This document shows, one piece after another, positions 55,328 through 64,000 of a stretch of DNA of 64,000 bases (the stretch's first letter is position 1; each line of letters starts with the position of its first letter). The notes under the pieces were generated by a model. That model was not told the origin of the DNA. It worked only from the letters and a program-made list of their open reading frames with translations, and ran no database searches. Made by a program: the position numbers and the translations under genes. The stretch spans positions 868,001-932,000 of the forward strand of contig JANFOG010000002.1 of the NCBI GenBank assembly GCA_024336345.1, written 5' to 3'. The DNA is from Mariannaea sp. PMI_226. Its lineage: Eukaryota; Ascomycota; Sordariomycetes; Hypocreales; Nectriaceae.

Positions 55328-56717
55328 TGTCTTGAACGTGGGTCTGATGTCCGAGAGCTGAAAGGGCTCTTGGGAGGAAAGGACATAAACAAATGATAAT
55401 GCAAGGGGGAGGGGAAAGGCGACGGCAATCTGATCAAACTGGGGAATGTCTTGGAAAGAGGCGTCGAGATGTGCGGAGGAGCGAGGGTTAGAGCGAGGAT
55501 ATTCGTTGAAGTTGCGTCAGAGCGGACGAGGTTGCAATCGTGAGTGGCTATTAGTGTGCGTGCCAAAGTAAACAATCTCAGCTGTGACATCCGGTAGCTA
55601 GGGGGATTGAGACTGCAGAGCCCCACCATGATTCAGGCCATGAGTGGTGTGTTTAGCCACATTTGCCACAGTGTGGCTTGGCTTGCCTTCTCTGTACGTA
55701 TTCCTCCCATGCTAGAGCAAGGACTTTGGCTTGGGCATTTTTTCAATGGGGCACGAGCCACGGACGCCACAGTTCGCGGGGCAAAGCTAGAGGGATGGTT
55801 TGCGGGAAAGCGCCAAGCTGGAGAAGGTAGAGGTGTGCACTGGTGCCGCCAGCATTTGCATGCGCTTGGCTGATTGATTGCCGACGAGACCCCTCTTCCA
55901 GTAAAGTACCCTCAGAAGAACCCTACTGGCCTAATTAGGTAAGGTGGCCCAGGTAGTCTATCGTGGTATGTCCTGCTGGAACAACGTGGTTGGAACCCGC
56001 ACAACCACCAAGCGACAAGCAGGGTGATAACTGTAGCTAATAAGATGTCGTCCCTCCGTTGTGAGATATCTGTGCAGCAAATGTGACCCCCTGAGTGGCC
56101 TGGTGTTTTATCACCTTAAACGCTCCATCGCTTAATTACGCCGTGCTTCGTAACAAAGCTACCGTACTCCGTGCTCCGTCGGTGTTTCTAGGAGGGACTT
56201 GGCCGGGGTGTTAATGGGCATTGAACCGCCCACAAACTAATAGGTCGCCTACCGGCCCATTTTCAGGGGGCCATCGTTCGCGTGGGAAGGAGGGGGGGAA
56301 GCGCCTCATGGTCCCGGCTGCACCTAGAGAATTCAACTTGAACTGCTCTCCTCCCAATTGTCTCGTTTCGCATCTCGTCCAACGTGCAGAAACATTTACA
56401 CTCTTCAGAAGGTCGCCTTTGACCTCGTTTTCAGCGGATCATGTCTCGGTTTCAGCCGTCTGCTTTCTGAAATCTTTCCGTCACCGCCTTGAAAGCTCCA
56501 GCTTGTTCAAGTCCCCCCCTCCCCTTGGTTTGGTGTGAGAGCTTGAGTGACCGCTTGTTAAGACATCCCTCCACTTTGTATCGACCCAAAAGGCTTTACA
56601 CCGCAACCAAACGCAGCACGTCCCGGAGCCGACAAGGCTGCCGACTGTGCGCAAGGCCTCGTTTCTGATTGTACGTCAGAGTTAGGCCTGCACTGGGCCT
56701 CTTCATTGGCTGTAGCC
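55328..56717. promoter_or_regulatory. Divergent spacer between the myosin light chain and AFI1 genes
   Basis: About 1.4 kb between divergent starts. An out-of-frame upstream ATG for the light chain lies at 55386 (minus) and its frame overlaps the true start. The rest holds a G-run (56290-56297) and pyrimidine-rich leader sequence for AFI1. No gene seen. Confidence 0.45.
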
Positions 56718-59460
56718 ATGTCTTCATTCCAGCCAACCCTCCCACATATCCCATCGCGAAGCTCAAGCTCCAGCAACAACATTCCCTCCTCCTCCAGCAC
56801 CGCTCCGATCGCTAATCCCGGCTCCAACTCAAACTCCAATTCCAATTCCACTTCCAATTCGAATATCAACTCGTCCTCCAACCCCAACGGGACCAGCGCC
56901 ATTAGCACACATGCCAATGGGCCTGCCCACCGGCGCACATCCCTTTCTTCCTTCCCCTCGTCGCGATCGACCTCTCAGATGTCTCAAATCTCACCTCCAT
57001 CCTCAAGGTCACCCCTCCCCTCAAGTTTGAATCCCGACCGCATATCCGACACAAGCACGAATTCGAAAACCCCGTCGAGTGGGTTGTCGTCACAACACTC
57101 GTCGCTTTCCGCGCCGCGCCGCGAGTACAACCGTAACCGTCCTCGAAAGCTTCGCTCGCAGTATCCCCGGACTTCAACAGAGAACCATGTCGAGTATATC
57201 CTCGTTGCATCCTTCGATATCGACCGGGGCCCGGTCATGGAGCACCAGTACCCGGTTGCGATTACAGGAGATGAAAACATGCTGGCAGAGCTGATGCTGC
57301 CTGACCAGGCTCACGCGCGCAACCAGGACTGGACCATCTTCTTCTTACACAAAGACACTAGTCAGGAGGAGGAGGACGAGGAGCGCAAAGCAAAGGAGGC
57401 ACGAAGACGCCGGCGCAGGAGGAGACGTCAACGTGCTGCCGGAATAATTGAGGAAGAGGATGAAGACGAAGAAGAATCTGAAGAAGATGAGGAAGATGAT
57501 GAGTGGGATGATGATGACGACGAGTCCACCGATAGCGAACCCGAAGGCGGCGAGGGACCCCCTCTGATATATGTGCTCAACCTTGTGAACACCAAGCACG
57601 ACAAAACGGTAAAGCGAGGTGCCATTGTCAAGGCCATGGCTATCTGCACGCGCCATCCCTTCTTGCATATATACAAGGTAAGCTGACTCTTACCATCTCC
57701 ACTCCATTCCTACGCCCAATCTAACTGTTCCCTCTTGTAGCCTTTACTTTTGCTAGCATTAGAGGAATACTTTAAGGCTCCCGTTCCTGAAACTCTAGCT
57801 TTGCTCTATGAGGCCGTGAATGCCATGGACCTGTCTCTGCTGCCTCGACTCAGCATTCTAGAGAGACATCTGCTCCAAGCAAGCGATAACAAGGACTTGT
57901 TCGTGGAGAAGTTTGAGCAAATGATTCAGCTGCGGATAGCCGAGGACCAAGACGAGGAAGGTTCCGACCCCTCATTAGATGCAAGTCGCGGTCTTGTCAA
58001 ACCAACCGGCATATCAAGGGCTGGCACCAAGGCCCATGTCGAGGGCGGCCAGTCTGTCTACTCCGTTCCTCGCGACACCCATGAATTCGAGAGTAAAGTC
58101 ATGTACAAGGGCATACCAATTCCGATCAAGGTTCCCGTGGCCATCATGCCGGAAACCGTCGGTGACTTTTCCCTGATCAAGCTGATCCAGAACTTCTCAG
58201 AAGCCCACGCGAAATCCCCCCAGCCCTTCCCACTTCATCCTCACCTCACCACTAATGGCGTCAACACCCACCCGATCATTGTGCTTGCCAATGGCTTATT
58301 GACACAAAAGAGAATCATCTTCCTTGGCTACAACTTGCCCTCAGGCGAAGTTGCTGAGGCGGTCCTGGCTGCTTGTGCTCTCGCCTCAGGGGGTATACTC
58401 CGTGGTTTCACGAGGCATGCATTCCCGTACACTGATCTGACCAAGATCGATGATTTGCTCAATGTTCCCGGATTCATCGCTGGTGTAACGAACCCGACAT
58501 TCGAGCACCATCCCGAGTGGTGGGACATCCTTTGTGATGTCCCCAGCGGCCGCATCAAGATCAGTAGCAAGATTGACGCTGCGCCAGTTACGGAAGGATT
58601 GGTGTACTTCCAGCAGCAAAACTCAGCTTATGCTAACCTAGCCAGCGGCACCGCTAATACTACCCAGGATCTGACGGGCGATAATGCGTTCATGGCAGAT
58701 GTGCTAAGGAGTCTTGCGGCAAGACACGGTGAGCGCGTAATCCGAGCCAAGTGGCGGGACTGGGTCAGCAAGTTCACACGCATCGCCGCTCAATTCGAAG
58801 AGAGCGTGTATGGCGCGAGTGCTCTGTACATTGGTGGCGAAGACCAGGATTTGATCCCAACCAGTGTGAACGGGCATGGATACGTCTGGGCAGATGATAC
58901 GGCAAAGCATAAGGAGCTAGCTGGTAACGTGACTCGAATTGAGGGCTGGCGTAATACTCGTAGCTACTACAGCTTTATTCAGGTATGGATGGGTGCTAGC
59001 TATTCATGAGAGGAGTGCAGAGCTAACAGGAAAAAAACTGCAGGATCTAGCCCAAGTATACACGGTCAGGCCCTTGAAGGGTCTCGATTTAGAACATTTA
59101 CACGATCGTCTACGGTTGCAACGCCTGTCGGCCGCGCACAGCAAAGATATTTACGAAACCTTCTCCAAACACATTCACACCTACGATGAGATCAACCTCC
59201 TCCTCAGCGTAGCGCCCGAATCCCACGCTGGGTTATTCTACATCGCCTTGGGGCTCTTCCACAAGGACCGCGACACTAGGAACCTCACGGCGGACCTTCT
59301 GGACCGCATCGCCCAGCACGAGGCGGGCCAGCACTGGTGGAAGAGTCTGAGCCGCTTTGAAAAATTGGCGTACGCTCGCATCCGGAGAGAGGCAGAGGCT
59401 GAACGGGCTAGGCTGGAAAACGATATAATGAGCCCTAATCCTGATCACAGGATCAGCTAG
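56718..59460 (+). CDS. AFI1: Afi1-type polarity protein with DENN/SPA domains (872 aa)
   Basis: Three exons: 56718-57677, 57741-58982, 59044-59460 (873 codons with stop). Start is ATG 56718; a TTG 12 nt upstream is not used. Residues 1-150 are a Ser/Asn-rich tract with SNSN repeats. From about 155 comes the Afi1 Arf3-docking domain: [20 protein letters not shown] and [17 protein letters not shown]. It is split by an insertion with nine or so consecutive Arg followed by a long Glu/Asp run. The DENN-like part resumes with [20 protein letters not shown] and [17 protein letters not shown]. The SPA (stabilisation of polarity axis) region covers [20 protein letters not shown] through [15 protein letters not shown]. 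The end reads [18 protein letters not shown]. In yeast Afi1 binds Arf3 and keeps polarised growth axes at the plasma membrane; a related role at hyphal tips is inferred. Confidence 0.88.
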
Positions 59461-60142
59461 GAGCTTTTCTTTTTTTCTTGTATAAGGTAGAACAAAGAAC
59501 TAGGAGATGATTGACGAGTTATTGATGGGCGGCCAACCTTGCTTTTTGGTTGTTTTTCTTTTCTTCGTTACTTTTGCCTTACTAAAAACCCCCCTTTTCT
59601 TGCTTTTGATGGGGAAGGACCCGGGCTGGGATGATATGTGTATTTTCGACGCATTCTGGTTACGAGGATGTATGCATGTTCAGGACTTTTCACTGCCTTT
59701 TTTTTTTCAACCATCACCTATTAGCTGGGCGGCGTTGTCAAGATTCATGGGAAGATGCTGGAGGGGAGTCAAGCCACGGGTTCTATGGGGATTGATTGAG
59801 CATGTCATTTGTTGAGCGAAACGATATAGATTCTTGAGCTTCTTTTTATGCAATTTTATATATTCATTAATTGGCTTTTGCTTTTTTTTTTGTCTTCATT
59901 TGTCGAGAGATGTGTTGAGAATCCCGCCTTTCCTTTTGCGTTGTCTCAGACATTAAACATAATCATGGCTCGTGTACAGTTGAGAGAAGCAGCTTCCCGC
60001 ACATTTCGTTCCTAACATGCATACCTACATAGGTATGCCCATATTCAAAGTACACATTTACTCTTCTCTGAGGAGTATTATTGATCCACATCTCGACCAC
60101 ACTGCTCCGGACTTGATTTCATTAGAGACGGGGGCCAGATAG
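59461..60142. terminator. Convergent 3' region of AFI1 and S-formylglutathione hydrolase genes
   Basis: About 680 bp between two convergent stop codons, T-rich near both ends. At 60019-60038 lies a 20-bp perfect palindrome: GCATACCTA, CA, TAGGTATGC. Such an element could form a hairpin in either transcript. Whether it acts in 3' end formation is unknown. Confidence 0.4.
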
Positions 60143-61172
60143 TCAAAGGAGACCCAGTGCCTTGGCAGCGTGGTTGACGTGGTCGGCGCCGAAGGTGGAG
60201 ATGAAGAAGTAGGAGTGGTCGTAGCCCTACCAACCGTTAGTATGAACATTGAAATTGATGTTCACAGGATTATCAGGTAGATCAGCGCAAAAACAGAAAA
60301 CATACCTCTCGGTAGTTGACCTTGAGGTCAGACAGACCAGCCTCCTTAGCAGCCTTCTCGAAGTTCTCGGGGAGAAGCTGGCCCTGCTTGTAGAAGTTGT
60401 CACCGGTACCCTGCATGATTGGTGTTGGTTAGTTTCTGAGTTTTTTCTCCTTTATGTCTCACTTTTGGAAGTAGTGTGAAAAGGGGAAATTACTAACCAC
60501 ATCGATGAGGGCGTTGAGGGGTCCCTTCCAGCCCTTGACGAGCTCAGTAGCATCGTGCTTCTTCCACTCCTCCTTGTTCTCGCCCAGGTAGCCAGTGAAG
60601 GCCTTCTCGCCCCAGGGGCAGTTGACAGGGTTGGAGATGGGAGCAAAGGCGCTGACGCTCTTGTACTTGCCGGGGTTCTTAAGGTAGAGAGTCAAGGCAC
60701 CGTGGCCGCCCATGGAGTGGCCGGTGATGGAGACGCGGGAGGAGTCAAGCTCCTTGAAGGCACCGAAAACCAGGTCGGGAAGCTCCTTGCTCAGGTAGGA
60801 CTCCATCTGGTAGTTCTTGTTGTATGGCTCGCGGGTGGAGTCAATGTAGAAGCTGGCAGCACTGCCAAAGTCCCACGAATCATGCTCACCGGGGAGGTCG
60901 AGACCACGGGGGGAGGTATCTGGGTAGAGCAGGGCGAGGCCAAGGGAGGAGGCATGGGCATGGAGGAAGCCCTTCTCGGTGACGTTATCGGGAGAGCAGG
61001 TCAGACCTGAGAGATAGATGAGGAGGGGAGCAGGAGAGGAAGTAGTGGCGCTGGCGGGAAGGTAGAGTGTGAGGTTCATGGGGGTGCCAGTGACGGCGGA
61101 CTGGTGAGTGAGCTTGAGGAAGCGGCCACCAAAGCTGTTGATGGTGGCGTTGGTGGTGAAAACGGAAGCCAT
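60143..61172 (-). CDS. S-formylglutathione hydrolase, esterase D family (287 aa)
   Basis: Three exons: 61172-60498, 60410-60306, 60226-60143 (288 codons with stop). The enzyme hydrolyses S-formylglutathione to formate and glutathione, the second step of glutathione-dependent formaldehyde detoxification, in the cytosol. Diagnostic features are PLLIYLSGLTCSPDNVTEKG (oxyanion region), PDTSPRG, HDSWDFGSAASFYIDSTREP and the nucleophile elbow GHSMGGHG (Ser153). FAPISNPVNCPWGEKAFTGY follows. Asp229 in GTGDNF is on exon 2 and His264 in EGYDHSYFF on exon 3, completing the Ser-Asp-His triad. Length equals that of the family. Intron 1 starts with a less common GTTAGT donor. A partner dehydrogenase gene is not next to it. 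Codon use is strongly C-biased, in keeping with steady expression. Confidence 0.95.
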
Positions 61173-62326
61173 CTTGACGATATTGTGTGTTGTATGATTA
61201 GTGACGGTGATGGGTGATGAGTGATGGGTGTGTGTTGTTTGAGAGAGGGAGGGGAAGAGGAAGAAGAAGAGGAAAGGAAGAAGTTGCTTCAGACTTCGGA
61301 GTTGGTGTGGTAGCTAGCTATAGGTAGGTATATCGATGAATTGGCGCTAACCATTCAAGGCAAAGAACGACGATAGGTTTTCGTCTTTTACACGTAATCA
61401 AAGGGTCCCCGAAATCAAGAAGTTGGGCTGTGGAATAACTTTGATAATGATGTAGCTACAGGGCGGTTGACCACTCCGCGCGTCGCAGTTTAGATGATGC
61501 TGCTTGCTGCCCGCATCTCCAGAGGTGGAGGCGGGGTCTCAAGGAGGGGGAAGCTTGACAGGGGTTCCCCACATCGCCGCAACACCGAAATATCTCCCCC
61601 TCCATCACGGCAATGAGACGCCCGTGTCCCGATGCCGGGCGCAAACAGCTTTGCAGATAATAGCTACACAGTAAATGTGCCCATTCTATTTATTTTGAAG
61701 TCAGGAGCAATGTGGTGTTACTATTATTATTCTTGCATCTTTTGATGAGTTGAACTCCAATCCCCAAACCCAAACAAGAAAAAGAAAAAAAAAATGCACA
61801 CTACTTTCCCATCCATGGATGCAAACTGAGCCTCCATTCAGTTCATGCTCTCTCCAATATCCAGCCCATCCTGTTCCCCCCACGGAGAAAAACTAACCCC
61901 TCCCCAGCCTTCCGTCCCATACCATTACCGCAAGTATCCGTACCTGACTATCTGATGCCGTTCCATTGATCATTGGCCCATTACCGCCGTCTCCCTAACC
62001 CAAAAGCAGATAAAATACCCGTCTCCCGAACTCCGGATCCCATTGATACTGATACCCATCAACAGATGCCCCTCTTATCCACCATCACCATCATTCATCA
62101 TATCGGTCATCATTCAAGAAGCATTTTCGTGTGTTTTCCCAGTCATAACTCCGTGATTTTCGTTGTCTCTTTTTCCTCTTTATTGTCAAATGTAAGTTAA
62201 ATGCCTACCCAGAGTAGACATGCAGCACCAGTATGGATGGTGTTTCTACTATTTTTCTTTGTGGCTGTCCTTGTTGTTGTTGTTGTTGTTGTTGCTGTTG
62301 CTGCTGCTTTCACTCTTTGGTGCGTG
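61173..62326. other. Intergenic spacer with microsatellite
   Basis: About 1.15 kb. The part next to 61172 is the promoter and leader of the hydrolase gene, with an A/G-rich stretch (61250-61280). At 62269-62300 there is a (TGT)n run grading into TGC units, in the 3' flank of the cysteine-rich gene. No gene seen. Confidence 0.5.
62269..62305. repeat. Trinucleotide microsatellite (TGT/TGC)n
   Basis: About ten TGT units followed by mixed TGC units, just downstream of the minus-strand cysteine-rich gene and probably in its 3' UTR. Such tracts vary in length between strains. Confidence 0.8.
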
Positions 62327-62875
62327 TTATGTTGATTTGTCGCATATTGGCTCAATTGTTGCAGTAGCCGTAGTAGTCGCAGTAGTCGCAGTCGTAGGAG
62401 GGGGAGCAGAGCTGGTGGGCTTCTTCTTCAACGCGCAGTCGAAGCTCTTGAATAAAGTATTCCACTTAATAGCTCCAAGGTTAAACTTATGCTCATAGTT
62501 GAAGTCAACAGCTCCAAAAGTGCATCCCGTAGGGCTGCGGCAAATATCCTTGCAGCCAGTGACGCGGGGGTAACAGGCAAAGTGCTCGCCGTCAGGAGCA
62601 AAGGTGTTGATGTTTTGGTAGTAAGGCTTGGGAAGCTCATAGCACTGATTCATCTTGTAGACTTCATAGTGGCAGGTACCAGTGGCGTTTACACCTGTGC
62701 ATGTGAGAATCTTGAGGAATTGAATATGTCAGTATTCTCTGAAGAACAAATTGGAATTGGCTGTGATTTGGGATTGACATACCCCTCCCACTTCCCGCTT
62801 ATCATTCAAGTGGATTGGCGCAGACATGACCGCCAGAGCGGACACAATGGTTGCGAGGCCGATTGAGAACTTCAT
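62327..62875 (-). CDS. Small cysteine-rich secreted protein (158 aa)
   Basis: Two exons: 62875-62783 and 62710-62327 (159 codons with stop), GTATGT donor and CAAG acceptor, phase 0. Exon 1 encodes the signal peptide MKFSIGLATIVSALAVMSA and a KR dipeptide (NDKREVGG) that could be a Kex2 processing site. Exon 2 carries nine Cys residues, in TCTGVNATGTCHYEVYKMNQ, CYELPKPYY, FACYPRVTGCKDICRSPTGC and SFDCALKKK. It also contains two repeated-looking features of the family, APDGEHFACYPR and TFGAVDFNYEHKFNLGAIKW. The C-terminal tail is Thr/Ala/Pro-rich. This resembles uncharacterised secreted proteins that I know from several ascomycetes. A role outside the cell (wall or host/competitor contact) is an inference, and no effector function is claimed. 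A TATA-like box lies about 260 bp upstream. Confidence 0.82.
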
Positions 62876-63744
62876 TGTGACTTGATGGATAGTTACCCCA
62901 GAAAAAAAAAATTGGAATGGAAATGGAAAGGATCTGAAGGTTTAGAACACCGATGAATGACTTGAGGTGACTTGAGACAAATTCTCAATCAATGCTCGTT
63001 GTGTTGTTGTGGTCGGAGTTGCAACTCTTTTATTACCGCTTATTTGTTGTTGTGGCTTTTCGCAGTGGCAGGGCTCAGCACATCCCAGCCACCTCTCTGG
63101 TCGCCGACTGCACGACCTACACGAGGACCCAACCTCTTTATAATCAATCCCCGACAACGAATCATGCGATGAGCCTCGGATTCTAGAAAAATTACGGAGT
63201 ACCCAAACACAGTAGAAGGGCCTTTTTACCCTCCCGGACGTCATATTGACCTATCGGGCAGTTTGCTGTTAATCAAGTCAACCACCAAGTAACCACATGA
63301 TGGGTTTCACTCCACTCAATTGGGCCAAGCAAATATCGTATCTCATCATCAACGTCATCCCCACAAACAAACATATTCACGGGTGAGCCTGCCGACCTCA
63401 TGGCATAAAGCCAATATTGCCCCGCCCGCACCGTGCACTGTGAGGTTCTTTAAGCTCAGAGAAACTGGAGCCACCCTGTGAGAACCTGTAGCCTGTCAGA
63501 TTGAAGGGCAGTTGGGCTATCCGTTCTTTTTTTTTTGCCACCAACCTTCCGGCCACAACGATTATGCAGGCAGGGTCCCTCTGTGTAATATCTAGCTGCA
63601 GGGGTTGCCTTCTTTTTGCCGTACTATAGAGCACATAGTACAGTATACGCCCCTCTTGTGAATCTCTGGTGCATGTGCTGCCCTAGTAATCCCTCTATCT
63701 CTGCATCTCGCCCTTATTCCTAGCTACAGTGTGTTGAATTGTAA
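62876..63744. promoter_or_regulatory. Promoter region of the cysteine-rich gene and spacer
   Basis: About 870 bp. On the minus strand TATAAAG lies at 63142-63136, about 260 bp before ATG 62875. The rest shows no gene. GGAGTACC-type sequences and a T-run (63529-63537) are present without a clear role. Confidence 0.4.
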
Positions 63745-64000
63745 TCATTCTGTGCATCTCTCATAAATCTCAACTACACGTCCTACGTCGCAAATGTTTT
63801 GACCTTCCATTTGATGCACAACATTAGGTCTACTAAACACAGTGCCGTCGTAATCCCTTTCACTTCGTGTTGCTCGACATCGTATCCCATGTCGATCAAT
63901 CACTTGACCTGAATAAGAATTGGCATAATAGGTAATGATATGGCACCCGTTCGTAAGTTCCCTAGGGACAATTTGGTTTCGACCAGGCATATTCGTCACA
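63745..64000 (-). CDS. Possible last exon of a cysteine-containing protein, cut by the window edge
   Basis: Minus-strand frame open from the window end to TGA at 63747-63745. The 85 or so codons encode RNQIVPRELTNGCHIITYYA, then HGIRCRATRSERDYDGTVFS and NICDVGRVVEIYERCTE. It has four Cys and few low-complexity features. The visible part starts at the edge, so the true start and any upstream exon are outside the window. I do not recognise the family. The codon pattern is not strongly biased. It could be the end of a small secreted protein, or chance. Confidence 0.3.
   Translation of the reverse strand, partial: VTNMPGRNQIVPRELTNGCHIITYYANSYSGQVIDRHGIRCRATRSERDYDGTVFSRPNVVHQMEGQNICDVGRVVEIYERCTE

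Noticed and set aside
55135..55629. 164-codon minus-strand frame over the myosin light chain 5' end
   Set aside because: It reads the leader, intron and exon 2 in the wrong frame. The EF-hand frame needs the ATG|GT splice.

Overview
The window is nuclear DNA of a filamentous ascomycete, most likely a sordariomycete of the Hypocreales type. Genes are split by short introns (about 50-120 nt, GTAAGT-like donors, CTAAC/CTGAC branch points, YAG acceptors), with no operons. The proteins are typical of this group, and short palindromes of the AGGTACCT / TACCTAGGTA kind recur in the spacers. I assign 18 protein-coding genes with reasonable support (two of them function-unknown) plus one weak edge ORF. 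I saw no rRNA, CRISPR array, insertion sequence or intact transposon, and found no tRNA by eye. All splice models are my own reading of splice sites and reading frame; no transcript data were available.

Layout. 0-10 kb: the 3' end of an unknown nuclear-type protein (KEN box), a LIM-domain protein, the STM1-type ribosome factor (six exons), and an MFS transporter on the minus strand. 11-18 kb: the INO80 subunit Arp8 (minus), an ER-bound MpaB-type oxygenase, and a proline-rich orphan with a C-terminal amphipathic segment. 18-24 kb is gene-poor, followed by a Rua1-C zinc-binding regulator with a long pyrimidine-rich leader. 26-31 kb: a gene-poor stretch ends in an 84-88 bp tandem repeat with a 172-bp higher-order period, just upstream of an orphan gene that may have a PD-(D/E)XK-like fold. 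33-38 kb: a PHD-finger protein with a leader full of short upstream ORFs, then LEU2. 38-44 kb is gene-poor, then a secreted, probably GPI-anchored repeat protein. 47-51 kb: Mediator subunit Med10 and, convergently, a TPR-DnaJ co-chaperone. 54-64 kb: a myosin regulatory light chain whose start codon sits alone in its exon, the DENN/SPA polarity protein Afi1, S-formylglutathione hydrolase, a small cysteine-rich secreted protein, and the possible end of another cysteine-containing protein at the edge.

The genes do not form a biosynthetic cluster. They are mostly housekeeping (translation, chromatin, transcription, leucine synthesis, formaldehyde detoxification, cytokinesis and polarity) mixed with a few surface or secreted genes. 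The most unusual signal is a 114-codon open frame directly after the TGA stop of the TPR-DnaJ gene. It stays in frame, has coding-like codon use, and would add an acidic linker plus a membrane segment. Secondary signals are the dimeric satellite beside the orphan gene, the upstream ORF chain, the microexons, and the recurring spacer palindromes.
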